Assembly: GCA_002733905.1 (NCBI GenBank)
Contig: NVXK01000022.1
Span: 1 to 64,000, forward strand
Source of the DNA: Robiginitomaculum sp.
GTDB taxonomy: Bacteria; Pseudomonadota; Alphaproteobacteria; Caulobacterales; Maricaulaceae
DNA: 64,000 nt
Direction: 5' to 3'
How positions within the stretch are numbered: position 1 is the first letter of the stretch; the number at the start of each line of letters is the position of its first letter. Below are positions 36,661 to 46,781 of the stretch, one piece after another. The notes beneath the pieces are model-generated. The model was not told where the DNA came from, searched no databases, and was given only the letters and a program-made list of their open reading frames with translations. Made by a program: the position numbers and the translations under genes.

Positions 36661-36702
36661 AAAAAAGGAGGAGGGATTCACTTGCTGGCTTGACCCTCTT
36701 CC
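36661..36702 (-). terminator. Attenuator terminator before metF
   Basis: Minus-strand GGAAGAGGG (36702-36694) pairs with CCCTCCTCC (36675-36667) with one A-C mismatch and is followed by TTTTTT (36666-36661). The 5' arm lies inside the conserved block of the leader and shares bases with its closing stem, so the two folds exclude each other in part. This is the expected form of a transcription-attenuation switch. Confidence 0.65.
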
Positions 36703-36758
36703 TCGGTTAGTTTTGATAAACACATTCACGTTGCTGAGATAATGTGCTCTTGGTCAAG
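36661..36758 (-). promoter_or_regulatory. Candidate riboswitch leader of metF
   Basis: On the minus strand, CTTGACCAA (36758-36750) is followed 32 nt later by a 23-nt block (36717-36695, ATCAAAACTAACCGAGG then AAGAGG). CTTGACC pairs with GGTCAAG (36695-36689) as a 7-bp closing stem; inside it CACATT/AATGTG (36746-36741 with 36726-36721) forms a hairpin with a 14-nt loop. The two conserved blocks recur almost unchanged before metH. The 3' block runs into a terminator (separate entry) 31 bases before the metF ATG. This is a riboswitch-like layout; SAM-I, SAH and cobalamin consensus motifs are not visible, and similarity to the 3' part of SAM-II is slight. Confidence 0.6.
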
Positions 36759-36764
36759 TTGTTT

Positions 36765-37961
36765 TTACAAAGCGGCCTTGAGTGCATCCACAAGATCCGT
36801 TTTTTCCCAACTAAATCCACCTTCTTCATCAGGGGTACGACCAAAGTGACCATAGGCGGCCGTACGTGCATATATTGGTCTATTCAAATTCAAATGTGAA
36901 CGAATACCACGTGGCGTTAGACTAATGACACTACGAATAGCGTTCTCAAGTGCTTCTTCACTCACACTGCCTTTGCCGCCCATGTCTACATATACGGATG
37001 TTGGTTCAGCCACACCAATTGCGTAGGAAAGCTGAATATTTACCCAGTCTGCAATTCCAGCCGCAACAATGTTTTTAGCTAAATAACGTGAGACATAAGC
37101 CGCACTACGGTCGACTTTCGTCGGATCTTTTCCAGAAAACGCGCCGCCGCCATGTGGCGCTGCGCCGCCATATGTATCTACGATGATTTTCCGGCCTGTT
37201 AGACCGCTATCGCCGTCTGGGCCGCCAATGACAAATTTACCAGTTGGGTTGATGTGCCAGATAGTATCATCTGTAATCCAGCCCTCGGGCATAACCTCGT
37301 AAATATAGGGTTTGACGAGTTCAGCAACATCTACGGAACTCATGCTTGCATCTAAATGCTGGGTAGACAACACAATCGCAGAGGCGCTTACAGGTAATCC
37401 GTTTTTATAACGCACACTCACTTGGCTTTTGGCATCCGGTCCTAATTGTGTGATACCTTCATGTTTACGTGCTTTTGCGAGTCGCTCAAGGATTTTATGA
37501 CTGTAATAAAGGGGGGCCGGCATAAGGTCTGGTGTTTCTTTGCAGGCATACCCAAACATAATGCCTTGGTCGCCAGCGCCTTCTTCAGTATGCATGCCCG
37601 CGCCTTGGTCAACACCTTGGGCGATGTCAACGCTTTGTTCATGGAGGAGAATGTCGATATCCACTGTCTTCCAATGGAAGCCATCTTGCTCATAACCAAT
37701 ATCTTTAATGGCACGACGGATAACGTCTTTAATCATGTCGTGGGTAATTTTATCTGTGCCGCGTGTCTCGCCTGCAATAATGACTTTGTTGGTGGTTGTC
37801 ATCGTTTCCGCAGCAACACGAACATCCCAAGGGGACATACCGTCTTTTATGCTTTCGCGGAAAAACAAATCCACGATTTCATCGGAAATTCGATCAGCAA
37901 CTTTATCGGGATGACCTTCGGATACGGATTCAGACGTAAAATCAAATAATTGGCGGCTCAT
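36765..37961 (-). CDS. metK: S-adenosylmethionine synthetase
   Basis: 398 residues. It makes AdoMet from methionine and ATP in the cytoplasm. Seen: [14 protein letters not shown], the [12 protein letters not shown] signature, and [19 protein letters not shown] near the C-terminal third, with full family length. The ATG at 37959-37961 follows GGAG. It lies downstream of ahcY in the same direction, separated by 130 bases containing a GC-rich hairpin, and upstream of the metF leader. Confidence 0.97.
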   Translation of the reverse strand: MSRQLFDFTSESVSEGHPDKVADRISDEIVDLFFRESIKDGMSPWDVRVAAETMTTTNKVIIAGETRGTDKITHDMIKDVIRRAIKDIGYEQDGFHWKTVDIDILLHEQSVDIAQGVDQGAGMHTEEGAGDQGIMFGYACKETPDLMPAPLYYSHKILERLAKARKHEGITQLGPDAKSQVSVRYKNGLPVSASAIVLSTQHLDASMSSVDVAELVKPYIYEVMPEGWITDDTIWHINPTGKFVIGGPDGDSGLTGRKIIVDTYGGAAPHGGGAFSGKDPTKVDRSAAYVSRYLAKNIVAAGIADWVNIQLSYAIGVAEPTSVYVDMGGKGSVSEEALENAIRSVISLTPRGIRSHLNLNRPIYARTAAYGHFGRTPDEEGGFSWEKTDLVDALKAAL

Positions 37962-38026
37962 AGCGCACTCCAGTGTTTTAAGGCTCTTTAGGCTTTTTAT
38001 TATTATGAGTTAGAGGCTTGGGTTAA

Positions 38027-38052
38027 GAGGCGGCACAGGATCGTGTCGCCTC
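38027..38052 (-). other. GC-rich hairpin between ahcY and metK
   Basis: Minus-strand GAGGCG-A-CAC, loop GATCCT, GTG-C-CGCCTC forms a strong stem with one A-C mismatch, 40 bases after the ahcY stop. No T-run follows, so it is more likely a 3'-end or processing hairpin, or a leaky terminator, than a full terminator. No SAM or SAH riboswitch consensus was recognised between it and metK. Confidence 0.4.
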
Positions 38053-38091
38053 GTAATTTATAAATATACCTCAAAACGCTTACATATCGTT

Positions 38092-39384
38092 CTAGTAACG
38101 ATATGTGTCCGGTTTGAAGGGGCCTTCAACTTTCAGACCCAGATAGTCAGCCTGCTCGTCTGACAATACAGTTAATTTTGCACCTAGTTTTGCTAAATGC
38201 AGTTTGGCTACTTTTTCGTCGAGATGTTTAGGCAATACGTAAACTTTATTCTCGTATTTTTCATGGTTTTCCCATAATTCGATTTGTGCCAAAACCTGAT
38301 TGGTGAAACTGGCAGACATTACGAAACTTGGATGGCCCGTGCCGCAACCAAGGTTAACCAAACGACCCTCGGCGAGAATTATCAAACGTTTGCCGTCAGG
38401 GAACACGACTTCGTCTACTTGTGGTTTTACATTGTCCCATTCAAAATTACGCAGACCTTCGATCTGAATTTCGCTATCGAAATGGCCGATATTACAGACA
38501 ATTGCGCGGTCTTTCATGGCACGCATATGTTCCACGGTGATGACGTCTTTATTGCCTGTTGCCGTCACAAATATATCACATACAGGTGCAGCTTCATCCA
38601 TGGTTACAACTTCATAACCTTCCATGGCGGCTTGCAGTGCACAGATCGGGTCGATTTCAGTAACCTTTACGCGAGCGCCTTGAGAACGGAGACTTTCTGC
38701 AGAGCCTTTACCCACATCGCCGAACCCACAGATAACAGCAGTTTTACCGCTTAGCATAACGTCGGTCGCACGTTTGATGCTATCTACGAGGGATTCTTTA
38801 CAACCATAAAGATTGTCAAACTTGGATTTGGTTACGCTATCATTCACATTGATAGCGGGGACAACTAATGTACCAGCTTTTTCCATTTGATACAAACGCA
38901 TCACACCAGTCGTCGTTTCTTCGGACAGGCCCTTGATATCCTTCATAAGTTCGGGGTATTCATCATGCATAAGAACCGTTAAATCACCACCATCGTCCAG
39001 GATCATATTTGGTGTCCAGCCGTTTGGCCCTTTTATGGTTGCGTGTATACATTCCCAAAACTCTTTATCCGTAAGGCCTTTCCAGGCAAATACAGGTACG
39101 CCGGTTACAGCAATAGCCGCTGCCGCTTGATCCTGAGTCGAGAAAATATTGCAAGAAGACCAACGGACTTCTGCGCCTAGAGCTGTCAATGTCTCGATTA
39201 GTACTGCAGTCTGGATAGTCATATGAAGACAGCCAACAATCCGAGCGCCTTTCAAAGGTAGACTTTTACCAAACTCTGTACGCAGTGCCATAAGTCCCGG
39301 CATTTCGGTTTCGGCAATATTAATTTCTTTACGGCCCCAATCAGCCAGCGAAAGGTCTGCAACTTTGTAATCGTGCGTACTCAT
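38092..39384 (-). CDS. ahcY: Adenosylhomocysteinase
   Basis: 430 residues. It hydrolyses S-adenosylhomocysteine to homocysteine and adenosine with bound NAD. Seen: [30 protein letters not shown], the NAD loop [28 protein letters not shown], and the C-terminal PDTYRY. Length is usual for the bacterial form. It forms the methyl cycle with metK, metF and the split metH. No SAH riboswitch motif (the CCGAGGAGCG element) was found upstream. Confidence 0.97.
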   Translation of the reverse strand: MSTHDYKVADLSLADWGRKEINIAETEMPGLMALRTEFGKSLPLKGARIVGCLHMTIQTAVLIETLTALGAEVRWSSCNIFSTQDQAAAAIAVTGVPVFAWKGLTDKEFWECIHATIKGPNGWTPNMILDDGGDLTVLMHDEYPELMKDIKGLSEETTTGVMRLYQMEKAGTLVVPAINVNDSVTKSKFDNLYGCKESLVDSIKRATDVMLSGKTAVICGFGDVGKGSAESLRSQGARVKVTEIDPICALQAAMEGYEVVTMDEAAPVCDIFVTATGNKDVITVEHMRAMKDRAIVCNIGHFDSEIQIEGLRNFEWDNVKPQVDEVVFPDGKRLIILAEGRLVNLGCGTGHPSFVMSASFTNQVLAQIELWENHEKYENKVYVLPKHLDEKVAKLHLAKLGAKLTVLSDEQADYLGLKVEGPFKPDTYRY

Positions 39385-39892
39385 AATATATCCTTATGTA
39401 ATTTAAGGCTCCAAGCCAGATTCCGTATTCAACCAGACAGTGAAAAGTGATTGTATGACATAATCCTTTAATTTACCCTATAAATCCTTTGCTAAAAACT
39501 TGTATTGAACATAAGTGAAGTTGACATGCAAGTCATTAATCGTTTGGATCCGTGAAACGGTAGCTTTTAGGTAAATAACACATTCGGATTGTTGTTTAAG
39601 CTGATGCTTACTGTTGAACTCAATTTTAAGTGCAGTCTCATAAAGGGCAAATTTATCATGTTGAGAAAGTTGGCTTGAGTGAATCTGTAAAATGCCTTGC
39701 GTTTTTATATTGATAGCCTAGACAATTATCATGTGACAAACCAAGTCTACACTTGGTTTTAATTAGATTAGGTAGGGGGTTGTTTTAAAAACACATATGT
39801 GTTGATAGCCATAATTTTGTAAAATACACGGAAGAAATATCACAAAAATATTTGGTACACATATGTTTTCGAAACATTGAGCGGGGTTGGGA
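39385..39892. promoter_or_regulatory. Divergent regulatory region with palindromes
   Basis: About 500 bases between ahcY (minus) and the AGE isomerase (plus), with no gene seen. Two palindromes stand out: AAACCAAGT-CTAC-ACTTGGTTT at 39738-39759 (perfect 9-bp arms) and AACACATATGTGTT at 39790-39803 (perfect). A near copy of the latter, ACACATATGT followed by TT, is at 39857-39868, close to the isomerase start. They look like operator sites for a regulator of the isomerase; the first could also act as a hairpin. Confidence 0.5.
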
Positions 39893-41053
39893 ATGGATAA
39901 TCTACGAGAACAAGGAACAAGGCTCGTTACTTGGTGTAAAGAACAAGCGCTTCCGTTTTGGGCAAAAAATGGCGTGGATCCACAAGGGGGGTTTTATGAA
40001 GACTTGGCAATGGATGGTCGCCCGAATGTAAATTCTTTTCGGCGTGTTCGGGTACAAGCGCGACAATGTTATGTTTATGCGCATGCAGCGCACTTGGGAT
40101 GGTTTCATGATGCACGTAATGTGAATGATCATGGGTGGCGTTATCTCACAACAAAGGGAATGCAAGGTGGAGACAATATTGTAGATGGGTTTGCTGGGTG
40201 TGCTCATTTGTTGAATCCTGATGGTAGTGTTAATGATATCAGTCGTGACACTTATGCTCAGGCATTTTTGCTTCTTGCCGCCTCATGGCGCTATAGGGCG
40301 TTTGGTGATGTGCAAGGTTTGCAGTATTTACGTGAGACAACCCAGTTTTTGAGTACTTATTTGAAAGCTGATAATGCTGGTTGGTTGGAAGGAATTCCCG
40401 CAAGTTTCCCGCGTAGACAAAATCCACACATGCATTTGTTTGAGGCTTTTCTCACAGCTTATGAAGCAACATCCGACTCGTATTATTTGCAATTAACAGA
40501 TCATATTTTTTCTATGTTTGAAAATATTTTCTTTCATGAAAAAACAGATGCGTTACTTGAATTTTTTGATATGGACTGGATGCCAGATGAAAAGGTGGGA
40601 CATTTAACAGAACCGGGACATATGATGGAATGGTGTTGGCTTCTTCATTGGTATGCTCGAGTTTCAGGAAAGACTGTTACGCCATTGGCTGAAAAAATGT
40701 TTCAAACAGGTGTTAAGTTTGGTGTGAATATGCAGACTGGACTTATCATAAATGAGATACAGATCACCGGAGAGGTGACGAAACCAGAAAGCAGGCTCTG
40801 GCCGCAAACTGAATTTATTAAAGCGAATATTGCACGCGCACGTCATGGCGATAATGGTGCAGATATATTGGCGGCACGTATGATTGATAAGCTTTTTTCT
40901 TATTATCTTGATGTACCGAGCAATGGTGGTTGGCATGATCAAATGAGTCATGAGGGAGCTGTAATAGGTGACGTAATGTCTTCAAGCACATTCTATCATA
41001 TTTTCTGTGCAGCTGTAGAAGTCGATCAATATTTAAAAGAGTGCCATGAATAA
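39893..41053 (+). CDS. AGE-family sugar epimerase/isomerase
   Basis: About 386 residues from the ATG at 39893 (a TTG six bases upstream is in frame). The (alpha/alpha)6-barrel AGE family includes N-acylglucosamine 2-epimerases, mannose isomerases and mannose-6-phosphate isomerases. Seen: GGFYEDLAMDGRPN, RRVRVQARQCYVYAHA, NPHMHLFEAFLTAYE, EPGHMMEWCWLLHWYA and GGWHDQMS, with conserved Arg, His and Glu of the active site. The monofunctional ManC of this window lacks an isomerase domain, so a role in making mannose 6-phosphate is plausible. It is monocistronic and ends at a terminator. Confidence 0.85.
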   Translation: MDNLREQGTRLVTWCKEQALPFWAKNGVDPQGGFYEDLAMDGRPNVNSFRRVRVQARQCYVYAHAAHLGWFHDARNVNDHGWRYLTTKGMQGGDNIVDGFAGCAHLLNPDGSVNDISRDTYAQAFLLLAASWRYRAFGDVQGLQYLRETTQFLSTYLKADNAGWLEGIPASFPRRQNPHMHLFEAFLTAYEATSDSYYLQLTDHIFSMFENIFFHEKTDALLEFFDMDWMPDEKVGHLTEPGHMMEWCWLLHWYARVSGKTVTPLAEKMFQTGVKFGVNMQTGLIINEIQITGEVTKPESRLWPQTEFIKANIARARHGDNGADILAARMIDKLFSYYLDVPSNGGWHDQMSHEGAVIGDVMSSSTFYHIFCAAVEVDQYLKECHE

Positions 41054-41065
41054 AGCGCTCTGAAT

Positions 41066-41092
41066 AGAGGGCCGCTTTCTACGGCCCTTTCT
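41066..41092 (+). terminator. Rho-independent terminator
   Basis: AGGGCCG and CGGCCCT form a 7-bp stem with loop CTTTCTA, followed by TTCT, 13 bases after the AGE isomerase stop. The following interval to 41368 shows nothing else that I can support. Confidence 0.75.
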
Positions 41093-41368
41093 CAAAGGTT
41101 TTTATAACAGTGAAAGTTGTTACATGGTTTCTTGTGAATATGATTTTATATTCTTGCACCAGACAAATGATTGAAGAGAGCGTAGCTTTTTTTGGGTTCT
41201 TTTTTAATGATATTGCTCACTCGAAATAAAAATTTATTGAATGAACAAAAACAATGATGGGTGGGCCGCCTTTTGCCCTTTCTTGGAGTGTCTATTTTTA
41301 CAACTAAACCTATGATTACCCTATAAATATTATAACAAGTGACAGGTGGAAACGTGTCATAAAACCAT

Positions 41369-44011
41369 TTATGATGGGTTGTAATTGAGAATCGGGGCAA
41401 GCCATCTTTGGGTGTCGTAAAGGCTCATATCTTTACGCTTGGCATAGTCTTCGACTTGGTCTTTTTCGATTTTACCAACGCCGAAATAAATACTGTCTGG
41501 ATGAGAAAAATACATGCCAGACACACTGGACGCTGGCCACATGGCAAGGCTTTCAGTCAGCTCTACACCCGTCACTTCTTTACCGCCGAGCAGTTTAAAC
41601 AGAGTGTGTTTTTCTGTATGATCTGGCTGTGCAGGATAGCCGGGGGCAGGGCGAATGCCTTGGTACTTTTCCGCAATTTTTTCTTCACTGGTAAATGTAT
41701 CGCCGCTTTCATAACCCCAAAACTCGCGTCGCACACGTTCATGCATATGCTCGGCCATGGCCTCGGCAAGGCGGTCAGTAAGGGCTTGGAATAAGATGGC
41801 GTTATAATCATCGCCGCCGTCTTTAAATGCTTGCGCACGCCCTTCTTCACCCAAACCAGCGGTCACGCAAAACCCACCAATATAATCGCCGCTATCGGCA
41901 ACAAAATCAGAAAGTGCGAAATTAGACCGACCTTCTGTTTTGATCATTTGTTGACGCAATGTGCAAAACTCTGCCAAATGTTCAGTGCGTGTATCATCGG
42001 TGAACAAGGTAATATCATCACCATTTCGCGTCGCAGGCCAAAAGCCAATAGTGGCGCGTGCAGTCACCCATTTATTGTTGATAATATTATCAAGCATGTC
42101 TTGCGCGTCTTTAAACAAATCGCGTGCCGCTTCGCCGTAAACATTATTATCTAAAATAGCAGGGTAGCGCCCTTTCAATTCCCACGTCGCAAAAAACGGC
42201 GTCCAGTCAATACAGGCACGGGCAAGGTTAAGATCATAATCTTCAAAAACTTTACGGCCCAAAAATGTCGGTTTAGGCGGTGTGTAATTTTTAAAATTAG
42301 GCTTAAAGGCATTGGCACGTGCTTGCGCCAGTGGCAGCCGTTTTTTCTTAACTTGGCCACGTTCATGAACGTCACGTACGCGCACATATTCTGTGCGAAT
42401 ACCGTCAATATAGTTTTGGCTTGTGTCGCCCAACAGCTTACTCATAACACCGACAGCGCGAGACGCGTCAGCAACATAAATGGCCGCATTATTTTTATAC
42501 CCAGGCTCTATTTTCACAGCCGTATGTGTTTTTGATGTGGTCGCCCCGCCAATCAACAAAGGCATTTTCATATCAAGCCGTTGCATTTCATTGGCTACAT
42601 AAACCATTTCATCAAGGCTCGGTGTAATCAAACCAGAGAGACCAATAAGGTCAGCATTATGCTCTTTTGCCGCTTTCAGGATTTTATCACAGGGCACCAT
42701 GACCCCAAGGTCAATGACTTCATAGCCATTACATTGCAAAACAACGCCGACAATATTTTTACCAATATCGTGCACATCACCCTTAACCGTCGCCATGACG
42801 ATTTTACCGTTAGAAAGATGGGTCGTTCCCATTTCTTCTTTTTCAGCGTCCATAAAAGGCATAAGATGGGCAACGGCCTGTTTCATCACCCGTGCGGATT
42901 TCACCACTTGTGGCAAGAACATTTTTCCTGCCCCAAACAAATCCCCAACTCTGTTCATGCCGCTCATGAGCGGCCCTTCAATCACGTGTAATGGCCGTTC
43001 AGAGGCAAGGCGCGCTTCTTCGGTATCAGCGTCAATAAATTTGGTAATGCCGTGTACGAGTGCATGTGACAAACGTGATGTTACATCGGCGTCGCGCCAT
43101 TTTGTGTCGACCACTCTGGCTTTGCGTTTGCCACCACGGTATTTATCGGCAATGTCGAGCAAGCGGTCAGTCGCGTCATCACGTCGGTTTAAAATCACGT
43201 CTTCCACATGCTCACGGAGCTCTTTCGGAATGTCGTCGTAAATTGTCAATTGCCCTGCATTCACAATTGCCATGTCCAGACCTGCTGGAATCGCGTGATA
43301 TAAAAAGACACTGTGCATAGCTTCACGCACAGGGTTATTACCACGGAAGGCGAAACTTACATTCGAAAGCCCGCCTGAAATACGGGCGTAAGGTAAATTG
43401 GCTTTGATCCGTTTACAGGCTTCAAAAAACGCAACGGCGTAATCATTATGTTCTTCAATTCCAGTTGCGACGGCAAAAATATTTGGATCAAAAATAATGT
43501 CTTCAGGCGGAAAATCTATTTCTTTGATTAAGAGGTTATACGCACGCTCACAAATCTCGAATTTATGATCGGCGGTCGCCGCTTGTCCTTCTTCGTCAAA
43601 GGCCATGATCACTGTGGCCGCGCCGTAACGCCGCACAAGTTCTGCATGTTCCAAAAAGGCTTTCTCGCCTTCTTTCATAGAGATAGAATTCACGACAGCT
43701 TTGCCTTGAACGCATTTCAGACCAGCCTCGATCACAGACCATTTCGAGCTATCAATCATAATTGGTACACGCGAAATATCAGGCTCTGCCGCGATCAGAT
43801 TCAAATATGTCTTCATGGCTTCTACGCCGTCAAGAAGACCATCATCCATATTAATGTCAATAATTTGCGCGCCGCTTTCGACTTGGTCACGGGCAACGCT
43901 CAGCGCCGCTTCATAATCACCGTCAACGATTAGGCGTTTAAATTTTGCCGAGCCAGATACATTTGTTCGCTCGCCAATATTGACAAATTGGGCTCGTGTT
44001 GTCGTGCTCAT
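41369..44011 (-). CDS. metH: Methionine synthase, folate/B12/activation subunit
   Basis: 880 residues from the ATG at 44009-44011 ([20 protein letters not shown]). Domains in order: pterin-binding (about 5-270, [22 protein letters not shown]), cobalamin cap and B12-binding with the cobalt-ligand motif DVHDIG (His about 414) plus [11 protein letters not shown] and [11 protein letters not shown], then the AdoMet activation domain ([15 protein letters not shown]). It lacks the N-terminal homocysteine domain, which is the separate gene just upstream. Together they move the methyl group from methyl-THF to homocysteine. The split form is known in Alphaproteobacteria. Confidence 0.95.
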   Translation of the reverse strand: MSTTTRAQFVNIGERTNVSGSAKFKRLIVDGDYEAALSVARDQVESGAQIIDINMDDGLLDGVEAMKTYLNLIAAEPDISRVPIMIDSSKWSVIEAGLKCVQGKAVVNSISMKEGEKAFLEHAELVRRYGAATVIMAFDEEGQAATADHKFEICERAYNLLIKEIDFPPEDIIFDPNIFAVATGIEEHNDYAVAFFEACKRIKANLPYARISGGLSNVSFAFRGNNPVREAMHSVFLYHAIPAGLDMAIVNAGQLTIYDDIPKELREHVEDVILNRRDDATDRLLDIADKYRGGKRKARVVDTKWRDADVTSRLSHALVHGITKFIDADTEEARLASERPLHVIEGPLMSGMNRVGDLFGAGKMFLPQVVKSARVMKQAVAHLMPFMDAEKEEMGTTHLSNGKIVMATVKGDVHDIGKNIVGVVLQCNGYEVIDLGVMVPCDKILKAAKEHNADLIGLSGLITPSLDEMVYVANEMQRLDMKMPLLIGGATTSKTHTAVKIEPGYKNNAAIYVADASRAVGVMSKLLGDTSQNYIDGIRTEYVRVRDVHERGQVKKKRLPLAQARANAFKPNFKNYTPPKPTFLGRKVFEDYDLNLARACIDWTPFFATWELKGRYPAILDNNVYGEAARDLFKDAQDMLDNIINNKWVTARATIGFWPATRNGDDITLFTDDTRTEHLAEFCTLRQQMIKTEGRSNFALSDFVADSGDYIGGFCVTAGLGEEGRAQAFKDGGDDYNAILFQALTDRLAEAMAEHMHERVRREFWGYESGDTFTSEEKIAEKYQGIRPAPGYPAQPDHTEKHTLFKLLGGKEVTGVELTESLAMWPASSVSGMYFSHPDSIYFGVGKIEKDQVEDYAKRKDMSLYDTQRWLAPILNYNPS

Positions 44012-44012
44012 G

Positions 44013-45071
44013 CTAACCTGCCAACGTAAAAGGTTCGAGACCCGACAGGCGAAGTGTCGGTGTGATAACAGGTGCGATACGCGGCGTTGCATCTGTAACC
44101 CCGTCTGCGATTGCACGAATATGTTCAGGGGTCGATCCACAACATCCACCAAGAATATTGACCATGCCTTCATGCGCCCATGGGCTAACTTGTTCGCTCA
44201 TGGTTTGTGGTGTCTGGTCATATTCACCAAAAGCATTCGGCAGACCAGCATTTGGAAAAGCCATAATATGACAGCCCGCAATTTTTGAAAGCGTATGAAT
44301 ATATGGCCGCATTTCGTCTGCGCCCAATGCACAGTTTAGGCCAACGGCAAATGGTCGTGCATGTGCAATCGACGCCCAAAATGCCTCGGTTGTTTGGCCA
44401 GAAAGTGTACGTCCAGAACGGTCGGTAATCGTTCCCGAAATCAAAATCGGCAGTTTGCGGCCTTTGTCTTTAAAGACTGTTTCGGCAGCGAAAATAGCGG
44501 CTTTAGCATTCAGAGTGTCGAATACGGTTTCGATCAACAGCGCGTCAACATAGTCAAACATCACGCTCATTTGTGCGCGGTAGGTGGCGACCACGGCATC
44601 AAAATCAACTTCGCGGTAACCCGGATCTTCAACCTTTGGCGATAGGGAGAGTGTTTTACTCAATGGGCCGATAGAGCCAAGAACAACACGCGGTTTATGC
44701 GGTGTTCTTGCCGTCCATTCATCGGCGACACTACGGGCAAGTTTTGCACCCGCAAGTGCGATTGTATCGGCGTGATCTTGTAAGTTATAATCTGCTTGGC
44801 TTAGCGTGGTCGCGTTAAAGGTATTGGTTTCGATCATGTCCGCACCTGCGGCAAAAAACTTTGCATGTACACCGCGCACGGCGTCAGGTTGGGTAATGCT
44901 GAGTAAATCATTATTACCCTTGAGCAAAGACGGCCAATCTTTATAGGCTTCACCTTTGAACTGTTCTTCTGTGAATTTATGTTTTTGCAACATTGTACCC
45001 ATCGCACCGTCAAGCATGATAATGCGGTTGTGTATCGCAGCTTCAATATCTGGCCAATGTGTATGCGTCAT
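44013..45071 (-). CDS. metH: Methionine synthase, homocysteine-binding subunit
   Basis: 352 residues, the N-terminal module of MetH as a separate protein. Seen: [25 protein letters not shown], and the zinc-binding cysteines Cys247 (GLNCALG) and Cys310-Cys311 ([11 protein letters not shown]). It activates homocysteine for methyl transfer on the partner subunit, whose start follows the TAG by one base. It would itself be the first gene after the structured leader at 45227-45300, with an AAGAAGG ribosome-binding site. Confidence 0.94.
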   Translation of the reverse strand: MTHTHWPDIEAAIHNRIIMLDGAMGTMLQKHKFTEEQFKGEAYKDWPSLLKGNNDLLSITQPDAVRGVHAKFFAAGADMIETNTFNATTLSQADYNLQDHADTIALAGAKLARSVADEWTARTPHKPRVVLGSIGPLSKTLSLSPKVEDPGYREVDFDAVVATYRAQMSVMFDYVDALLIETVFDTLNAKAAIFAAETVFKDKGRKLPILISGTITDRSGRTLSGQTTEAFWASIAHARPFAVGLNCALGADEMRPYIHTLSKIAGCHIMAFPNAGLPNAFGEYDQTPQTMSEQVSPWAHEGMVNILGGCCGSTPEHIRAIADGVTDATPRIAPVITPTLRLSGLEPFTLAG

Positions 45072-45226
45072 AATACGCCCTTCTTAAGGCGCTAAATTTA
45101 ACAGCACATAACAAATGAGAGTAGAAAAGGCATGTCTTTCTGGGACTGTCTACACTTTCATCGGTCAACCATTCGGCTGTAGGGTTTAGCATTTTTCACT
45201 TATAGGTTTACGGTTGCTCTAGCGTC

Positions 45227-45300
45227 AAAGGGCCTCTTCCTCAGCTAGTTTTGATGAGTGGCGCAAATGTGATGCCAAAGTCCGTATTGGTCAAGCCTTT
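45227..45300 (-). promoter_or_regulatory. Candidate riboswitch leader of metH
   Basis: Minus strand, 156 bases before the metH operon ATG. CTTGACCAA (45295-45287) and, 31 nt on, a 23-nt block (45255-45233, ATCAAAACTAGCTGAGG then AAGAGG) match the metF leader in 9 of 9 and 21 of 23 positions. Between them TGGC/GCCA (45277-45274 with 45262-45259) takes the place of the metF hairpin with different bases; AAAGG/CCTTT (45300-45296 with 45231-45227) can close the element. No terminator follows, so control could be translational or by another fold. The rest of the 45072-45482 gap shows nothing else clear. Confidence 0.58.
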
Positions 45301-45482
45301 TATGAAGAGATTGCGCCTTTTCTAAGAAAGTGATGGAGCTGTTCGTCATGCGTCAATATTATCGGTTGTTGCCTCATAAACCCACTGTTTAGATCAAACT
45401 CCCAATCACAAATTTTGTGTCAGGCCATGATTGTCTAGGGAATATTTTCGTAAGCTTGGTTACATGTTGCGTTTTGTCTTGG

Positions 45483-46658
45483 TTAAATATAATCAGCATG
45501 AAAAGTTGGTGGTTGTTTTGTACGCACCCATTTGCCGTCCATAAAATGAATGCCACACTCGTCTTTTTCTGCGTCACGCCAGCGGCCTGCGCGCGGGTCT
45601 TCGCCTTCATTTACGCGGCTAGTACATGGGGAACACCCAACAGATAAAAACCCGAAAGCAAGCAAGGGATGCGGCGGTAAATTATGTTTACGCATATAGC
45701 CTGTTACATCTTTGGCCGTCCAAAACGCAAGCGGGTTCAGGCGCATAAAATCGCCTTCGGTTTCTAAAATGCTGATATTGGCGCGGTCACGGGTTTGATA
45801 GCGTTTACGACCTGTAATGCGAACTTTGTATTGGCCTGTGACTTTATCAAGCGGCTGTACTTTGCGGATATCACAACACGCATCTTTATTACTTTGGTTT
45901 AAGTCACCCTCTGGATCAAGTTCTGTCAATTGGGCCGCGTCAGGCGTAATATTTTGAAAATTGGTGAGACCAAATTTCTCAACCAGTAAATCACGGTAGG
46001 CCAAGGTTTCTTTAAAATGCTTGCCTGTTTCTAAAAACAAAATCGGTAAGTCTTTGTCAATTTCGGAAATCAAATGCAACATGACGGCAGAATCAATACC
46101 CATAGACGATGTCAATACGATGTCGCCTTTAAAGTCTTTAAGCAGGGCTTTGGTCAGAGCCGTTTGCGCGGAAAGACCGTCATATTGCTCTTTTAAATCA
46201 TTGGACCTCTTGGCTTTACGGGCTGTGAATATATTCTGAGCAGGCCCATTGGGTGTTGTATATCCGCGTTGATAATTGGCTGAAAATTCATCAAGGGCAT
46301 CGCGCCAATCTTGCTGGCCTTGTTTGGCGTAAATCTCGTCGTCCACAAGCACGCTGTCAAAACCACATTGCAAAGCATAGGCATGTTGATCGGGAATTAA
46401 ATCACCACTTGCGATGAGCGTACCCAAAAACCCCATGCGCCGCACTTGGCGTGCGATGGAAAATCCGCGACCATCTGTGAAGCTTGGAAAGGCAATTTCT
46501 ATGGTCTTAAGCCCAGACAAACGCGGGGCAAGATCTGATAAATCCACATCAGGTGCTAATTTAACCCGTGTCCCATCATTCCCAGCCAAAAACGCCTCTA
46601 AATCAGGTGGAGGGGTGATGGGGGCGGTGCGTTCTTGTCCATATTCTATTAACGTCAT
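45483..46658 (-). CDS. cysH: DUF934-APS/PAPS reductase fusion
   Basis: 391 residues. The N-terminal part (about 27-110: FPSFTDGRGFSIARQVRRMG, then GCGFD-like LQCGFDSVLVDD) is a DUF934 domain, normally a separate small protein encoded next to cysI and cysH. The rest is an adenylyl-sulfate/PAPS reductase: SSMGIDSAVMLHL, ETGKHFKET, and two cysteine pairs, DACCDIRKV and VGCSPCTSRV, which bind a [4Fe-4S] cluster and point to APS-type reduction to sulfite. No cysI is in the window. It is divergent from cysD-cysNC across a 231-base region with palindromes. Confidence 0.92.
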   Translation of the reverse strand: MTLIEYGQERTAPITPPPDLEAFLAGNDGTRVKLAPDVDLSDLAPRLSGLKTIEIAFPSFTDGRGFSIARQVRRMGFLGTLIASGDLIPDQHAYALQCGFDSVLVDDEIYAKQGQQDWRDALDEFSANYQRGYTTPNGPAQNIFTARKAKRSNDLKEQYDGLSAQTALTKALLKDFKGDIVLTSSMGIDSAVMLHLISEIDKDLPILFLETGKHFKETLAYRDLLVEKFGLTNFQNITPDAAQLTELDPEGDLNQSNKDACCDIRKVQPLDKVTGQYKVRITGRKRYQTRDRANISILETEGDFMRLNPLAFWTAKDVTGYMRKHNLPPHPLLAFGFLSVGCSPCTSRVNEGEDPRAGRWRDAEKDECGIHFMDGKWVRTKQPPTFHADYI

Positions 46659-46719
46659 ATTGGTCTCGTTTTATAAAAAGAACTAAATTGCGAATTATTC
46701 CGCTTAAAACAACTTATTT

Positions 46720-46735
46720 GTTCTATATAAAGAAC
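46720..46735. promoter_or_regulatory. Inverted repeat near cysH promoter
   Basis: GTTCT-ATATAA-AGAAC is a 5-bp inverted repeat with a 6-base spacer. A further AAAGAAC lies at 46677-46683, close to the cysH start. It could be a regulator site or overlap the cysH promoter. Confidence 0.35.
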
Positions 46736-46781
46736 GATTGAGTGTTTTTCCAGTGGTAAGGCGTATTTTTATCAAAAAATC

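Noticed and set aside
37446-37949. 167-codon open frame antisense to metK
   Set aside because: It mirrors the conserved metK coding sequence and has no protein-like motifs.
41146-41400. 84-codon open frame after metH
   Set aside because: It overlaps the metH end, has no ribosome-binding site, and its composition is unlike real proteins.
44011-44015. Gap between the two metH genes as a frameshift in a single gene
   Set aside because: The upstream gene ends with a proper TAG, the downstream gene has its own ATG, and split MetH is a known alphaproteobacterial arrangement.
45287-45295. TTGACC in the metF and metH leaders as a -35 promoter element
   Set aside because: No matching -10 at 16-18 bases in both copies, and the conservation extends over a second 23-nt block that a promoter does not explain.
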